A stretch of 64,000 nt of DNA from Sulfuricurvum sp. (GCA_024637295.1 JAGXFL010000007.1:37526-101525); one strand, 5' to 3'. Positions 52,792 to 63,886 are shown, numbered from the stretch's first letter. Numbers and translations: made by a program. The notes: generated from the letters alone by a model not told the origin.

Positions 52792-53739
52792 ATGAAAAAA
52801 CTCACCATAGCAACTCGAGGCAGTAAACTTGCTCTTTGGCAGTCCAAATACATCAAATCGGTAATTGAATCAAAATACACGGATATTGAAGTTGAACTCA
52901 AAATCATTATCACCTCCGGGGATAAAATCTTGGACGTGCCGTTGGCTAAGATCGGGGGAAAAGGGCTTTTTCTAAAAGAGATCGAAGAATCGATGCTTGC
53001 AGGTGAAGCACAAATGGCGGTCCATTCACTCAAGGATGTTCCGACTGTTATGCCAAAAGGGCTGTTACTCTCTGCCATTACGAAACGCGAAGATGTACGC
53101 GATGCCATGTTGAGTGAAAAATACGCAGACATCGATGCTTTACCTCAAGGTGCTGTTGTAGGAACATCTTCACTGCGCCGACGGATGCAACTATTGCAAG
53201 AGCGTCCTGATTTGGTGATCAAAGATTTGCGTGGAAATGTAGATACCCGTATCCGTAAACTTAAAGAGGGTGAATTTGATGCGATTATTTTGGCGGCCGC
53301 GGGAATAAACCGTTTGGGATTGACTCAAAGTGTGGCACATTTTTATCCTATTTCTATGGATGAGATGCTTCCGGCAATGGGGCAGGGTGCTTTAGGTATT
53401 GAAACCGTTGATGAACCGTGGGTACTTGAAATCGCAAGTATGTTAGAAGATGCAGACAGTCGATTGGAAACAACCATCGAACGCGGATTTGTGGATACTT
53501 TGCAAGGGGGCTGTCAGGTCCCTATCGGTGTCAGTGCCAGAGTACAGTCTGATGGTATGGTCACAGTACGTAGCACGTTAGGACTTCCGGATGGAAGTGA
53601 GATGATGGGGGAAGAAATCAGTGTCGCTCGTGATGCGACTGCCGGTGTCGGAGAAGCTATGGCACAACGATTGATCGACCAGGGTGCGATGGAACTTTTA
53701 AGTCGTGCAGAAGCTATGGCAAATGGGCATAAAGCATGA
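52792..53739 (+). CDS. hemC: porphobilinogen deaminase (hydroxymethylbilane synthase)
   Basis: This 315-aa enzyme joins four porphobilinogens into hydroxymethylbilane. Motifs: ATRGSKLALWQ, VHSLKDVPT, GTSSLRRRMQLLQERPDL, LRGNVDTRIRKL and the dipyrromethane cofactor Cys in LQGGCQVPIGV. The length is normal. It overlaps the UbiD-like gene by 4 nt. The ribosome site before the ATG is weak, so its translation may depend on the upstream gene (stop 4 nt before). Confidence 0.97.
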   Translation: MKKLTIATRGSKLALWQSKYIKSVIESKYTDIEVELKIIITSGDKILDVPLAKIGGKGLFLKEIEESMLAGEAQMAVHSLKDVPTVMPKGLLLSAITKREDVRDAMLSEKYADIDALPQGAVVGTSSLRRRMQLLQERPDLVIKDLRGNVDTRIRKLKEGEFDAIILAAAGINRLGLTQSVAHFYPISMDEMLPAMGQGALGIETVDEPWVLEIASMLEDADSRLETTIERGFVDTLQGGCQVPIGVSARVQSDGMVTVRSTLGLPDGSEMMGEEISVARDATAGVGEAMAQRLIDQGAMELLSRAEAMANGHKA

Positions 53740-55556
53740 CATTAGCTAAAACGCTGGAACTGTTAAAAGGACGCAATGAATTGCGTGTGATTGATACCCC
53801 TTTGGATATCCATCTTGAAATCCCTCATTTAGCATACGCCGAAGTAAAAAAAGAGGGGGGTGGTAAGGCTCTTTTATTTACTCACCCGATTGATTTAAAA
53901 AATGATAAAGCCTTTGCAACACCGGTGGTAATGAATCTTTTTGGCTCGTATGAACGAACGGAATTTATCTTTGGACGAGATGTTGAGGGTGTCGCATCAG
54001 AGATCGAGAAGCTTCTGCATATGAAGCCACCGCAAGGTTTTAAAGAAAAAGTCGGGATGTTGGGTGATCTTTTTAGTATGAAAGATATGTTTCCCAAAAA
54101 ACTCAAAACGCGCGGTGCGTGTCAAGAGATCATAGTCCAAGGTGATGAGATCAATTTGTACGATTTGCCGATTCTCACGACGTGGGAAGAAGACGGCGGT
54201 CCTTTTATCACAATGGGGCAGGTCTATACTCAAAGTCTCGATGGTGAAGTAGTAAACTTAGGGATGTATCGATTACAGGTGTATGATAAAAATCATCTGG
54301 GGATGCATTGGCAAATTCATAAGGACTCTTCTCACTTTTTTGATCAGTATCAACGTGCCGGTAAAAAGATGCCTGTTTCCATAGGTATCGGCGGTGATCT
54401 CTTGTATACGTGGTGTGCGACTGCACCGCTTCCTTATGGGGTAAATGAGTTGCTGTTGTACGGTTTAATCAAAAAAGAGAGCGTGAAGTTGGTCCAATCC
54501 ATTACGACACCGTTGTATGTTCCTGAAGATCTTGACTTTGTGATCGAGGGATGGGTCGATCCAGAGAAAATGGTGCTTGAAGGACCGTTTGGCGATCATA
54601 CAGGATACTATACTTTAACGGAACATTATCCGGCCCTTGAAGTCAGTGCGATTACCAGCCGTAAGAACCCTCATTATTTAGCAACGGTTGTGGGTAAGCC
54701 ACCATTAGAAGACAAATACATGGGATGGGCGACCGAGCGTGTTTTCTTGCCATTACTTCAGACGAATGCTTCGGATTTGCTTGATTACCATATGCCAGAG
54801 AATGGTGTCTTTCATAATCTTATATTGGCAAAAATGCGTGCGCTTTACAAAGGTCATGCGAAACAGTTTATGCATATTTTTTGGGGATCAGGGCAGATGA
54901 GTTTTGTGAAACATGCCCTTTTCTTCGGTGATGATGCTCCAAAATTGACCAATTATGAGGCATTGGCGACGTATGCGCTTAACCGCTTTTTACCCAAATG
55001 CATTTTTATCTCTGAGGGGATTACGGATGCATTGGATCACTCCAGTCCTGAAGCATTGGTTGGGGGAAAATTAGGGGTAGATTTGACCGCTTCATACTCT
55101 GTGGAGAAACCGAGCATGGTAGACAGCAGTGAACTGCTTACAATGATTCGCCCACTTATGAATGAAGTGCAAGATGTGACACAGTATATGCGGCATACCT
55201 CTAACCCTATTACCGTTATCACTGTTCAAAAAAACAGGTCACTTTCGAATCTTGCACAGATACTCTCTTCGCTGCAAGCATATTTGAGAATCGTCGTAGT
55301 AGTGGATGCTCAAAACAACGAGATTCATAACCCTTATATGTTGTTGTGGAGGGTGACAAATAATATAGATGCCGGACGTGATATTATGATCAATGGTTCC
55401 ATCGTTTCCATTGACGGAACTGCTAAGAATTATTATGATGGATTTGAACGCCAATGGCCTGGAGATGTCAACTGTACCGACTCTGTTGTTGAAAAATTGA
55501 AGTCACTTTCTTTATGGGACTTGGAAGCTGATTTAGAAAAAAAATACCAACTTTAA
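53736..55556 (+). CDS. UbiD-family decarboxylase, probably menaquinone (futalosine) pathway
   Basis: This 606-aa protein is of the UbiD family, which uses prenylated FMN to decarboxylate aromatic acids. LPILTTWEEDGGPFITMG and LGMYRLQVYDKNHLGMHWQIHKDSSHFF, with GPFGDHTGYYTLTEHYPALEVSAI, carry the family's conserved Arg/Glu and metal residues. The E-x-x-x-R-E triad cannot be confirmed by eye. In Campylobacterota, which use menaquinone made by the futalosine route, such proteins are named MqnL or menaquinone decarboxylase. It ends the haem operon. Its flavin-prenylating partner (UbiX-like) is not in this window. Confidence 0.88.
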   Translation: MTLAKTLELLKGRNELRVIDTPLDIHLEIPHLAYAEVKKEGGGKALLFTHPIDLKNDKAFATPVVMNLFGSYERTEFIFGRDVEGVASEIEKLLHMKPPQGFKEKVGMLGDLFSMKDMFPKKLKTRGACQEIIVQGDEINLYDLPILTTWEEDGGPFITMGQVYTQSLDGEVVNLGMYRLQVYDKNHLGMHWQIHKDSSHFFDQYQRAGKKMPVSIGIGGDLLYTWCATAPLPYGVNELLLYGLIKKESVKLVQSITTPLYVPEDLDFVIEGWVDPEKMVLEGPFGDHTGYYTLTEHYPALEVSAITSRKNPHYLATVVGKPPLEDKYMGWATERVFLPLLQTNASDLLDYHMPENGVFHNLILAKMRALYKGHAKQFMHIFWGSGQMSFVKHALFFGDDAPKLTNYEALATYALNRFLPKCIFISEGITDALDHSSPEALVGGKLGVDLTASYSVEKPSMVDSSELLTMIRPLMNEVQDVTQYMRHTSNPITVITVQKNRSLSNLAQILSSLQAYLRIVVVVDAQNNEIHNPYMLLWRVTNNIDAGRDIMINGSIVSIDGTAKNYYDGFERQWPGDVNCTDSVVEKLKSLSLWDLEADLEKKYQL

Positions 55557-55670
55557 CCAATTGCCACATCCCTGTTTGTTTTAAATAGGATGAGTAGTTT
55601 ATTAAGCAATCTATTAGAATTACTAATGTACCATTGATTTAAATTTTTTATAACAGGAACTACTTATTAT

Positions 55671-56006
55671 ATGAATAAAATGAACCGATTCATTACGCTG
55701 CTATTTTTAGCGGTTGTTCCGATGCTTGATGCCGCAACGTATAAAGGGCAAAAGGCCTACATTGAAAGCTGTAAGTCGTGCCATGGTGGTGGGCAAGAAC
55801 TTGCAGCCTCCAAAAAAATGAGAACATGGGAAAAGATTATGGATAAAAAGGGTGAAAAGCTCGCTGATATTCATATGGCATCTAAAAGAGCAGAGGCCTC
55901 ATGGGACTATTTTCAGGATCGTAAGTTTACAAAAGATGCACGACATCTCGAAGATTTTCTAGTTGAATATGCCAGAGACAGCGGCAACGTTCCTGCGTGT
56001 AACTAA
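55671..56006 (+). CDS. small periplasmic c-type cytochrome
   Basis: This 111-aa protein has a signal peptide (about 1-21, ending MLDA before ATY). It has one haem-binding motif, CKSCH, at about residues 36-40 and HMASKRAEA near 70 that could supply an axial ligand. The C-terminal Cys (NVPACN) is unpaired. Fold and length fit a single-haem class I-like cytochrome, although the usual Met-containing ligand stretch is not obvious. It may carry electrons in the periplasm. It is followed by a strong terminator and is probably monocistronic. Confidence 0.85.
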   Translation: MNKMNRFITLLFLAVVPMLDAATYKGQKAYIESCKSCHGGGQELAASKKMRTWEKIMDKKGEKLADIHMASKRAEASWDYFQDRKFTKDARHLEDFLVEYARDSGNVPACN

Positions 56007-56025
56007 GAATACCCTTTACTCTTAG

Positions 56026-56054
56026 GCATCCATCCATTTGGATGATGCTTTTTT
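56026..56054 (+). terminator. rho-independent terminator after the cytochrome gene
   Basis: GCAT-CATCC and GGATG-ATGC pair around an ATTT loop with one bulged C, giving a 9-bp stem directly followed by TTTTTT. This is a canonical intrinsic terminator, 20 nt after the cytochrome stop. Confidence 0.8.
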
Positions 56055-56070
56055 CTCAACCAAATTCAGC

Positions 56071-56076
56071 TAAAAT
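56071..56076 (+). promoter_or_regulatory. candidate -10 element of argH
   Basis: GCTAAAAT carries TAAAAT 32 nt before the argH ATG, just after the preceding terminator. The ribosome site CGGAGAG follows. No -35 box is clear. Confidence 0.35.
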
Positions 56077-56107
56077 CCCTTAACTTAATTACTATAACGG
56101 AGAGATC

Positions 56108-57493
56108 ATGGAAAAAATGTGGTCCGGACGCTTTGCACAAGATGCATCGTCATTATTAGAACACTTTAATGCATCTATTATGTTTGATCAAAAACTGTAT
56201 CGTGAAGATATTGAAGGGTCGATTGCCCATGCTCAAATGCTTTGTGCTCAAGGGATATTGACACCGCAAGAGTTGGCCTCAATCGAAGAGGGGATGGCAC
56301 AGGTTTTGGGCGAGATAGAGTCAGGCCAATTTGAGTGGAAAATCGGGGATGAAGATCTCCATATGGCGATAGAAAAACGTCTTACGTTAATTATCGGTGA
56401 TGCCGGTAAAAAATTGCATACCGCACGTAGTCGCAACGATCAAGTAGCCCTTGATTTTCGTCGATATGTTTTGCGAAAAAACGGTGAAATCGTAGCCCAG
56501 ATCAAAACGGTCATCCGTACAATTGTTGATATTGCCCGTGAGCATGCAACGACTCTTTTGCCGGGTATGACCCATTTGCAACATGCGCAACCTATTAATT
56601 TTGGATTTCATATGTTGGCCTATGCTACGATGCTCAAACGGGATATTGAACGTTTTGAGAGCAGTATTTCACGCAATAATGTCTCTCCGATTGGATGTGC
56701 CGCACTTGCAGGGACACCGCATAACATCGATCGGGAAATGACGGCTAAGTTACTTGGTTTTGAAAGTGTCAGTATTAATTGTCTCGACACGGTCAGTGAT
56801 CGTGATTTTGCATTGGAAATTTTGTTTAATATCTCAACACTTATGATGCATATCTCTCGTCTTTCAGAAGAGATCATCCTTTGGTCAAGTTATGAGTTTC
56901 GTTTTGTAGAACTTTCCGATGAATATTCGACCGGTTCATCCATTATGCCGCAAAAGAAAAATCCTGATGTCCCTGAGTTATTACGTGGTAAGACAGGACG
57001 AGTATACGGAAATCTCATGGGGCTGCTAACGGTGATGAAAGGGCTTCCACTAGCGTATAATAAAGATACACAAGAGGACAAAGAAGGGGTATTTGACAGC
57101 GTAGAGACAGCAGAGATCTCCTTAGAGATTTTACGCGAAGCACTGAAGACAATGACCGTCAAAAAGCAAAATATGGAAAATGCGTGTAAGCTTGGTCACC
57201 TGAGCGCAACCGATTTAGCCGACTATCTGGTCGAACACTGTGATGTACCGTTTCGTGAAGCACATTTCATCACCGGCAAAGCGGTTGCCCGTGCAGAAGC
57301 ACTTGGGATTGACCTGAGTGAAATCGAGTATAAAGAGCTTCATGCTATTGATGAACGTATCAAAGAAAATGTACTGCGCTATTTGAGTATTGAGCACTCT
57401 ATGAATGCACGAACATCCCAAGGGGGCACGGCAGAAGTGCGTACATTGGAACAAATCATCTATTTTGATCATTATTTACAGGAGACCAAATGA
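56108..57493 (+). CDS. argH: argininosuccinate lyase
   Basis: This 461-aa enzyme splits argininosuccinate to arginine and fumarate, the last step of arginine synthesis. It has [50 protein letters not shown], and the superfamily signature [16 protein letters not shown] with the catalytic Ser. The length is standard. It overlaps the OsmC-like gene by 4 nt. Confidence 0.97.
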   Translation: MEKMWSGRFAQDASSLLEHFNASIMFDQKLYREDIEGSIAHAQMLCAQGILTPQELASIEEGMAQVLGEIESGQFEWKIGDEDLHMAIEKRLTLIIGDAGKKLHTARSRNDQVALDFRRYVLRKNGEIVAQIKTVIRTIVDIAREHATTLLPGMTHLQHAQPINFGFHMLAYATMLKRDIERFESSISRNNVSPIGCAALAGTPHNIDREMTAKLLGFESVSINCLDTVSDRDFALEILFNISTLMMHISRLSEEIILWSSYEFRFVELSDEYSTGSSIMPQKKNPDVPELLRGKTGRVYGNLMGLLTVMKGLPLAYNKDTQEDKEGVFDSVETAEISLEILREALKTMTVKKQNMENACKLGHLSATDLADYLVEHCDVPFREAHFITGKAVARAEALGIDLSEIEYKELHAIDERIKENVLRYLSIEHSMNARTSQGGTAEVRTLEQIIYFDHYLQETK

Positions 57494-57954
57494 AAATCAC
57501 CGTATCTCATCAGGACGCAATGCGTTTTGAGGCAAAAACCGAAAAAAGCAGTTTTATCATCGATTGCCCGCAAATTTCCCCAATCGAGTATTTTTTAAGC
57601 GGGATAATAACATGCAGTGCAACCGATGTCGTGATGCTACCAAAACAACAAGGGTATGAAGTCACAAACTTGCACGTTGAGGGAGAAGTGGTACGTAACG
57701 AAGAAGCGCCTAAAAAGTTCAATACACTTCATTTGGAGTACCGATTTGACTCCAATGCGGATGATACCCTTGCCGCACGCTGGGTTATGGCGAGCTTAGA
57801 GACGTATTGTTCGACGATCAATACCATCCGAGATACCACGGCTATCACGTATACGATCAAACATAACGGTAAAACAATTCGTGAAAACGAAAAAATGATC
57901 AGCGGTGGAGGAAGTGCCGTAGATTTCGGCACTCTTCAAGGGTGTAATGCGTAA
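57490..57954 (+). CDS. OsmC-family protein
   Basis: This 154-aa protein has the OsmC/Ohr fold. [36 protein letters not shown] contains the conserved first Cys region (ITCSATDV), and the second redox position in the C-terminal helix lies in [14 protein letters not shown] (LETYCSTI). The Cys pair reduces organic peroxides in this family. It is cytoplasmic. The protein ends in a Gly/Ser-rich tail. It overlaps argH by 4 nt and is convergent with the HIT gene. A 7-bp hairpin (AGTGCCG/CGGCACT) lies within its last codons but has no U-tract. Confidence 0.88.
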   Translation: MKITVSHQDAMRFEAKTEKSSFIIDCPQISPIEYFLSGIITCSATDVVMLPKQQGYEVTNLHVEGEVVRNEEAPKKFNTLHLEYRFDSNADDTLAARWVMASLETYCSTINTIRDTTAITYTIKHNGKTIRENEKMISGGGSAVDFGTLQGCNA

Positions 57955-58311
57955 TTAGAGAAAGTCTTTTGAATTGGCATCGCTAAAGTGTCCCCACTTT
58001 AGGTGAGTGCCGCCTAAGAGATGAAAATGGAGATGTTTTACTTCCTGCGCTCCGTCTTCGCCAATGTTACTGATAATGCGGTAGCCGCTTTCATCGATTC
58101 CTACTTCTTTTGCTACCTCTTGCATAAAAGTGCTCATCTTGCCCATAACATCACCGGGAACATCATTAAAGCTATCGTAATGGGCTTTTGGGATAATGAG
58201 GACATGAACGGGTGCTTTTGGATTGATGTCATGAAATGCATAAAAGCTCTCATTTTCAGCGACCATATTAGAAGGGATCTCTTTCGCCACTATTTTACAA
58301 AAAATACACAT
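57955..58311 (-). CDS. HIT-family nucleotide hydrolase
   Basis: This 118-aa protein has the histidine triad HLHFHLLGG near the C-terminus and MCIFCKIVAKEIPSNMVAENESFYAFHDINPKAPVHVLIIPK at the front, both diagnostic. It probably hydrolyses purine nucleoside phosphoramidates (HinT type). A Cys pair (CIFC) at the start is common in bacterial members. It is divergent from pheS, and the HIT-pheS adjacency is shared, from memory, with C. jejuni. An extended -10 on the minus strand (TGCTACAAT) lies upstream. Confidence 0.94.
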   Translation of the reverse strand: MCIFCKIVAKEIPSNMVAENESFYAFHDINPKAPVHVLIIPKAHYDSFNDVPGDVMGKMSTFMQEVAKEVGIDESGYRIISNIGEDGAQEVKHLHFHLLGGTHLKWGHFSDANSKDFL

Positions 58312-58332
58312 ACTAAACCTTTTTTTAGCCTC

Positions 58333-58341
58333 ATTGTAGCA
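58333..58341 (-). promoter_or_regulatory. extended -10 of the HIT gene
   Basis: The minus strand reads TGCTACAAT, a TGn plus TACAAT element, about 22 nt before the HIT start codon at 58311. Confidence 0.4.
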
Positions 58342-58396
58342 TACAGATGAAGCCTTGAAGCTTATTGTAAAAGAGATTTGATTACAATTGCCTAAC

Positions 58397-58402
58397 TATA
58401 AT
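58397..58402 (+). promoter_or_regulatory. -10 element of the pheST-aroA-ispH operon
   Basis: TATAAT ends 1 base inside the ORF-track ATG (58401). Transcription from it would start near 58409, after that ATG, so that ATG cannot be used. This supports the TTG at 58422. Confidence 0.5.
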
Positions 58403-58421
58403 GAATGATGGAGATTTAGCT

Positions 58422-59414
58422 TTGGAAGAGTGGTACAACGCTATAAAATCGGCCGATACAATTGATAAAATTGAAGAGATACGCATTAGCGTCTTTGGCA
58501 AAAAAGGGATTATGAACGAACAGTTCGCCCGTATGAAAGATATTCCGGATGCCGAAAAAGGGGCATTTGCAAAAGAGCTTAATATCCATAAAGAAGGATT
58601 GAACGCATTACTTGTAGAGCGTAAATTGGTTTTGGCTTTGGCACATCTTGAGCAGACAATGAAAGAAGAAGCGATCGACGTCAGTCTTTTTTCCCCTTCA
58701 AGCGAGCGTGGAAGTCTGCATCCGGTACTTGAAACGATGGATCGTATTGTCGAGTATTTTACAGCAATGAATTTTTCGGTTCAGACAGGACCGATGGTAG
58801 AAGATGATTTTCATAATTTTGAAGCATTGAACTTACCGAAGTACCATCCTGCGCGAGATATGCAAGATACTTTTTATTTTAAAGACGCGATGCTTTTACG
58901 CACCCATACTTCACCGGTTCAAATTCGTACGATGTTGAGTACTCAACCTCCCATTCGTATGATCGCACCGGGTGCAGTGTTTCGTCGGGATTATGATCTC
59001 ACTCATACTCCGATGTTTCATCAAGTCGAGGGGTTGGTTGTCGAGGAAGAGGGGAAAGTATCCTTTTCTAATCTCAAGTTTATCCTTGAAGACTTCCTCA
59101 AAACGATGTTCGGAGATATCGATGTCCGTTTCCGTCCGAGCTTTTTCCCGTTTACGGAGCCATCGGCAGAAGTAGATATCAGCTGTATTTTTTGTGCAGG
59201 TGAGGGATGCCGTGTCTGTTCGAAAACAGGTTGGTTGGAAGTCTTGGGATGCGGTATCGTCGATCCGAATGTCTTTAAAGCAGTAGGATATGAGAATGTG
59301 AGCGGGTATGCGTTTGGTCTTGGAGTAGAGCGTTTTGCGATGTTGATACATCGTATCGGAGACCTACGATCTTTGTTTGAGGGTGATGTTAGATTATTGG
59401 AGCAGTTTAGATGA
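58422..59414 (+). CDS. pheS: phenylalanyl-tRNA synthetase alpha subunit
   Basis: This subunit carries the aminoacylation site of the alpha2-beta2 enzyme. I start it at TTG 58422 (331 residues, reading [11 protein letters not shown]). GGAG at 58410-58413 is 8 nt upstream, whereas the track ATG 58401 overlaps a -10 element. Motifs: [43 protein letters not shown] (motif 2 region), HQVEGLVV and a Cys-rich [24 protein letters not shown]; motif 3 is [13 protein letters not shown]. An N-terminal coiled-coil arm binds tRNA. It overlaps pheT by 4 nt. Confidence 0.96.
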   Translation: MEEWYNAIKSADTIDKIEEIRISVFGKKGIMNEQFARMKDIPDAEKGAFAKELNIHKEGLNALLVERKLVLALAHLEQTMKEEAIDVSLFSPSSERGSLHPVLETMDRIVEYFTAMNFSVQTGPMVEDDFHNFEALNLPKYHPARDMQDTFYFKDAMLLRTHTSPVQIRTMLSTQPPIRMIAPGAVFRRDYDLTHTPMFHQVEGLVVEEEGKVSFSNLKFILEDFLKTMFGDIDVRFRPSFFPFTEPSAEVDISCIFCAGEGCRVCSKTGWLEVLGCGIVDPNVFKAVGYENVSGYAFGLGVERFAMLIHRIGDLRSLFEGDVRLLEQFR

Positions 59415-61744
59415 TCGTTACAAAAAATTGGCTAAATGAGTGGATCGATTTAAGTGAAGTTCCCACTGAACAGCTACTAAAAACGTTAAATGCGATCGGT
59501 CTGGAAGTGGATCGCCACGATGCCATTCGTGTGCCGGATAAAATTGTAATCGGTTTTGTTGAGAGCTGTGAGCGCCATCCCGATGCGGACAAACTTAATG
59601 TATGTCAGGTCAATACGGGAAATGATGTACGTCAAATCGTTTGCGGTGCTTCGAATGTGCGAGCGGGTATTCATGTTGCGGTTGCTATGGTCGATGCAGT
59701 GCTTCCGGATGGATTAAAAATCAAAGCAGCGAAGTTACGTGGTGTAGAATCGTTGGGAATGATCTGTTCTGCTAGAGAGATCGGACTTCCTTCTGTTGGC
59801 GAGGGGATTATGATCCTCGATGATAGTATTGGAAAACTGACCATTGGCCAAGAACTTAATACCTATCCATTGTTTTGTGATGATATCATCGAAATCGAGC
59901 TGACTGCAAACCGAGGGGATTGTCTCAGTATTCATGGGATCGCACGGGATCTGAGTGCTGCATTCAATAAAGATCTCAAAGATGTGCGTAAAAAAGAGGA
60001 GCAGGAAGGGCGTTTGGGAATTGGACGCATCTTACAGCTTCAGCACTCTGAAACATTTGATACGGAGCTTCTTTTTGGGGCTGTTGATATCAAAGAGCTG
60101 TATGTCCCTTTTCTTATAACATTACGTATGGCAATTATTGAAGAAAGCTATGAAACAGTTTTGGATGCGTTTTTGCAATACGCAACGCATAATACCGGAG
60201 TAATTTTACGTGCGTATCCTTTTAATGCTTTGGAAGAAACACCTAATGCCAAATCGATCATTTCTCTAGCAAAAGATGATAATGGATATGCCGCGTTGTA
60301 CGGTAAAACCAAACTTTCAGTAATCGGTGTTTCACAAGAAAAAGAGGCACGTTTTTGCGATAATGAAGGGCTTGCAATTATTGAAGCCAGTTATATCCCT
60401 CCAGAGATCATTGCACAGATGATGGGTGAGCGAAAAATTGAAAGTTGTGCTCATTATTATCGTACCTCCAGAGGAAGTGAACCAAAGCTCGATGCTGGAA
60501 TACGCTATGCTATGGAGTTGTTTGAAAAACACTCACCGTCGACTATCTATGCCGGCCATTTGGAACTTCAAACACCTCGTGAAGCCCGTGTTATCACAAT
60601 GAGTGAAAATGAGTTTGAATCGTTCATCGGAATGAAGGTTGATAAGACAACGTTAACCCATATTTTGAAAAATTTGGGGATGCTCATCAGCAAGCCCAAG
60701 GCCTCGATTTTCGCGATAACGATACCTCACTTTCGGCACGATATTGTTAATCGTCAAGATATTATTGAAGAGATCGTCCGTATCGTAGGGATTGACAATA
60801 TTCCCTCCCAGCCTCTTGTCTTTGCTGAGGGCAATCAAAATACTCCCGACTTAGAAGAGTATCGTAAAACACGGATGTACCGACAGCGTTCAGCTGCTAA
60901 CGGCTTTTTTGAGAGCGTCCATTTTGTCTTCAATGAGCGGGTTGTATTAGAACGTTTTGGATTTGTGTGTACGGATGAGAGCAAAGAATTGCTCAATCCG
61001 ATCACGGCCAATATGGATACGCTTCGCCCGACCTTATTGATGGGTCTTTTGAATTCAGCAAGTGCCAATGTCAAAGTAAATCAGAAAAAAATAGCCTTGT
61101 TTGAGACAGGGATGGTTTTTGATACGAATCGCAGTGAGAGTAAACGCATTGCTTTTATTATCAGCGGTGCATCCCAACTGGATAAACTTTCCAATGCAGG
61201 AAAAGCACCTACGATTGATTTTGCAACGTTTACGCAGTGTATTGGTGATGTAATCGGGGAGTTTGAGCTGAGTGCTCATACGGCTACTCATGCATTAGCG
61301 CATCCGTATATGTGTGCAAAAGTTCTCATCGCAGGGGTTGACGCCGGAGAATTGTTCCGCGTTCATCCACATGTTGAAGAGGAACTCGACCTTGGTCATA
61401 CGTATGTGTGTGAAATTGAAATGGACAAGCTCCCCTATGGATTGGTTCAAGCCAAACCATTTTCAAAATATCAGGCATCTTTTAGAGATTTGAGTATTTT
61501 GATTCCCAATACTCTGACGTATGAAGCGATTAAAGAAGTTATACTCAAGCATGCAAGTGCAGACGTGAAGCGTTTTTATCCGGTTGACCGATACGCGTCA
61601 CAGAGTCTTGGTGATCAAGTGAGCCTTAGTTTACGCTTTGTCTTGCAATCGGAAGAAAAGACACTTGAAGAAGAAGAGATAACCGCAGCAATTGAATGGA
61701 TTTTGACAGGTCTTAAAGAGGAATTGGGAGTGAGCTTGCGATGA
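59411..61744 (+). CDS. pheT: phenylalanyl-tRNA synthetase beta subunit
   Basis: This 777-aa protein holds the editing and tRNA-binding modules. In order: EMAP-like tRNA-binding domain (about 45-150, [21 protein letters not shown]), B3/B4 editing domain (about 190-380), B5 domain (about 395-470), a catalytic-like core without activity (about 480-680), and the FDX-ACB anticodon-binding domain at the end (about 685-777, [17 protein letters not shown]). Length and order are standard. It overlaps pheS and aroA by 4 nt each. Confidence 0.96.
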   Translation: MIVTKNWLNEWIDLSEVPTEQLLKTLNAIGLEVDRHDAIRVPDKIVIGFVESCERHPDADKLNVCQVNTGNDVRQIVCGASNVRAGIHVAVAMVDAVLPDGLKIKAAKLRGVESLGMICSAREIGLPSVGEGIMILDDSIGKLTIGQELNTYPLFCDDIIEIELTANRGDCLSIHGIARDLSAAFNKDLKDVRKKEEQEGRLGIGRILQLQHSETFDTELLFGAVDIKELYVPFLITLRMAIIEESYETVLDAFLQYATHNTGVILRAYPFNALEETPNAKSIISLAKDDNGYAALYGKTKLSVIGVSQEKEARFCDNEGLAIIEASYIPPEIIAQMMGERKIESCAHYYRTSRGSEPKLDAGIRYAMELFEKHSPSTIYAGHLELQTPREARVITMSENEFESFIGMKVDKTTLTHILKNLGMLISKPKASIFAITIPHFRHDIVNRQDIIEEIVRIVGIDNIPSQPLVFAEGNQNTPDLEEYRKTRMYRQRSAANGFFESVHFVFNERVVLERFGFVCTDESKELLNPITANMDTLRPTLLMGLLNSASANVKVNQKKIALFETGMVFDTNRSESKRIAFIISGASQLDKLSNAGKAPTIDFATFTQCIGDVIGEFELSAHTATHALAHPYMCAKVLIAGVDAGELFRVHPHVEEELDLGHTYVCEIEMDKLPYGLVQAKPFSKYQASFRDLSILIPNTLTYEAIKEVILKHASADVKRFYPVDRYASQSLGDQVSLSLRFVLQSEEKTLEEEEITAAIEWILTGLKEELGVSLR

Positions 61745-63018
61745 TGCGCGCCTGTGTTGAATCGGTAGAATCGTTTACTTTCAAGAGTGATGCGATAGCC
61801 CCTGACAAATCGATTTCGCACCGAAGTGCTATGTTTGCCGTCTTAGCAGAGGGTGAAAGCCGTATCGAAAATTTCCTGCGTGCGGAAGACACCCTCAACA
61901 CACTTAAAATTGTAGGACACTTGGGCGCTAAGATTCATGATGACGGATCGGTTATCACGATCACTTCCAATGGAATTCAAGAGAGCAGTGAGATTTTAGA
62001 CTGCGGTAACTCGGGAACGGGAATGCGTTTGTTTTGCGGACTTCTCTCTTCTGCCGAGGGACATTTTGTTCTTACAGGTGATGAATATCTCAAACGTCGT
62101 CCGATGAAGAGGGTGACACAGCCGCTGCGTAATATCGGTGCAAAGCTTGACGGTAGAGCGGATGGTGATCTGGCACCGCTCTCAATACGTGGTGCATCGC
62201 TCAAAGCGTTTACGTATGAGTCTAAAATCGCCTCAGCACAAGTAAAAAGTGCGATGATTTTGGCGGCACTACGTTCTGATGGGGTCTGTACATATTTCGA
62301 ACCTGAACTGAGCCGTGACCATACGGAACGGATGCTTAAAGGAATGGGTGCTCGTATTGAAGTGGAGGGTTTGACGACAAAAATTTGGCCGCTGGAAGCT
62401 ACTCTGTCTCCTTTGAACATTCGTGTACCCGCTGATCCCTCCAGTGCTTTTTTCTTTGCAGTTGCGGCAGCTATTACCCCAAATTCGACTGCTGTTTTGG
62501 AAGGGGTTACTCTTAATCCAACGCGTATAGAGGCGTTTAAAGTCTTGGAGCGTATGGGTGCGGACATTACCTATACCGTTACGGATGAGCGGTATGAACC
62601 CATCGGTACCATTACGGTTAAAAGTGCTCCTTTAAAAGCAGTCGTTGTGGAAGAAAATATCTCATGGTTGATCGATGAGCTGCCGGCTCTTTCAATCGCT
62701 ATGGCGTGTGCTACTGGAAAAAGTATCATCAAAAATGCCGAAGAACTACGTGTCAAAGAGTCTGATCGTATTAAAACCGTGGTTGATAATCTCAATTTAT
62801 GCGGCATTACCACAGAAGAATATCCTGATGGATATGCCGTAAATGGCGGCATTCTAAGTAAAGCTTGCGTTAACAGCTACGGCGATCATCGTATCGCTAT
62901 GAGTTTTTTAGTGGCGGGTTTACGATGCGGGATGGAAGTCGAAGATATCGAGTGCATCAATACCTCTTTTCCGAACTTTTTTGATCTTTTAGGGCAATGT
63001 ACGAAGGTAGTACGATGA
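61741..63018 (+). CDS. aroA: 3-phosphoshikimate 1-carboxyvinyltransferase (EPSP synthase)
   Basis: This 425-aa enzyme joins shikimate-3-phosphate and phosphoenolpyruvate in the shikimate pathway. It has [18 protein letters not shown] with the substrate-binding Lys-Ser, [32 protein letters not shown] and [14 protein letters not shown]. The NSGTG/MRL arrangement is of the class II-like, Gram-positive-type enzymes rather than NAGTAMRPL of E. coli, which by general knowledge is linked with lower glyphosate sensitivity; not tested here. Two ATG codons in tandem start the frame. It overlaps pheT by 4 nt. Confidence 0.96.
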   Translation: MMRACVESVESFTFKSDAIAPDKSISHRSAMFAVLAEGESRIENFLRAEDTLNTLKIVGHLGAKIHDDGSVITITSNGIQESSEILDCGNSGTGMRLFCGLLSSAEGHFVLTGDEYLKRRPMKRVTQPLRNIGAKLDGRADGDLAPLSIRGASLKAFTYESKIASAQVKSAMILAALRSDGVCTYFEPELSRDHTERMLKGMGARIEVEGLTTKIWPLEATLSPLNIRVPADPSSAFFFAVAAAITPNSTAVLEGVTLNPTRIEAFKVLERMGADITYTVTDERYEPIGTITVKSAPLKAVVVEENISWLIDELPALSIAMACATGKSIIKNAEELRVKESDRIKTVVDNLNLCGITTEEYPDGYAVNGGILSKACVNSYGDHRIAMSFLVAGLRCGMEVEDIECINTSFPNFFDLLGQCTKVVR

Positions 63019-63848
63019 AAATTCAACTGGCAGAGAACTATGGATTTTGCTTCGGTGTGAAACGCGCCATTAAGATTGCAGAAGATAACCGTAACTCTGC
63101 GACGTATGGTCCTTTGATCCATAATGCCAACGAAATTGACCGTCTTAAAAGGGATTTCAATGTGGCGTTAAGTGAGAATTTGGAGACATTTCGTTCCGGT
63201 GACACAGCGGTTATTCGTACTCATGGTATTCCAAAAGAAGAGCTTTCTTTATTACGCGAGCGTGAAGTCAATGTTGTCGATGCAACATGTCCGTATGTTA
63301 CCAAGCCTCAGCAGATTTGTGAAGAGATGAGCGAGCAAGGGTATGATATTTTGATTTTTGGGGATGAATCGCATCCTGAGATCAAAGGGGTAAAAAGCTA
63401 TGCAACAGGGAAAGCGTATGTCGTTAACTCGGTGGAAGAAGTTGATGAATTACGTTTACGTGAAAAAGTGGCCGTAGTCGCCCAAACAACACGAAAAATA
63501 GAAGAGTACCAGCAAATTGTCGCTAAATTGATGACAACGCACAAAGAAGTGAGAGTTTTTAATACTATTTGTAACGCAACGCTGGAAAATCAGGATGCTA
63601 TTTATAAATTGGCACGCGAAGCGGATGTAATGATTGTTATCGGCGGAAAAAATTCGTCTAATACGAAACAGCTCCATGCGATTGCGCTTAGTGAATGTCC
63701 TGACAGCTATTATATTGAGAGTGATGTTGATCTACAAGCGCAGTGGTTTACGAATAAAACCCTTTGCGGTATCAGTGCCGGTGCTTCTACTCCTGATTGG
63801 ATTATCCAAGGGGTTATTGAAAGAATTCAACTCTTAACGCAAGCCTAA
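63015..63848 (+). CDS. ispH: 4-hydroxy-3-methylbut-2-enyl diphosphate reductase
   Basis: This [4Fe-4S] enzyme makes the isoprenoid precursors IPP and DMAPP in the last MEP step. I start it at ATG 63015 ([14 protein letters not shown], 277 residues); this gives the 4-nt overlap with aroA seen across the operon, and GAAGG lies 7 nt upstream. Cluster Cys are in [24 protein letters not shown] and [10 protein letters not shown]. His residues lie in IRTHGIPK and [10 protein letters not shown]. It supplies the prenyl chain enzyme encoded at 47.7 kb. Confidence 0.96.
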   Translation: MKIQLAENYGFCFGVKRAIKIAEDNRNSATYGPLIHNANEIDRLKRDFNVALSENLETFRSGDTAVIRTHGIPKEELSLLREREVNVVDATCPYVTKPQQICEEMSEQGYDILIFGDESHPEIKGVKSYATGKAYVVNSVEEVDELRLREKVAVVAQTTRKIEEYQQIVAKLMTTHKEVRVFNTICNATLENQDAIYKLAREADVMIVIGGKNSSNTKQLHAIALSECPDSYYIESDVDLQAQWFTNKTLCGISAGASTPDWIIQGVIERIQLLTQA

Positions 63849-63886
63849 TTCTCCTTCATCTAATCAAAAAACAAGCATTTTTACGC

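Noticed and set aside
57913-57933. Hairpin AGTGCCG/CGGCACT as terminator of osmC-like gene
   Set aside because: It is inside the coding region and not followed by a T-run on either strand.
61977-62567. 196-aa ORF antisense to aroA
   Set aside because: It mirrors conserved aroA codons and has no independent support.
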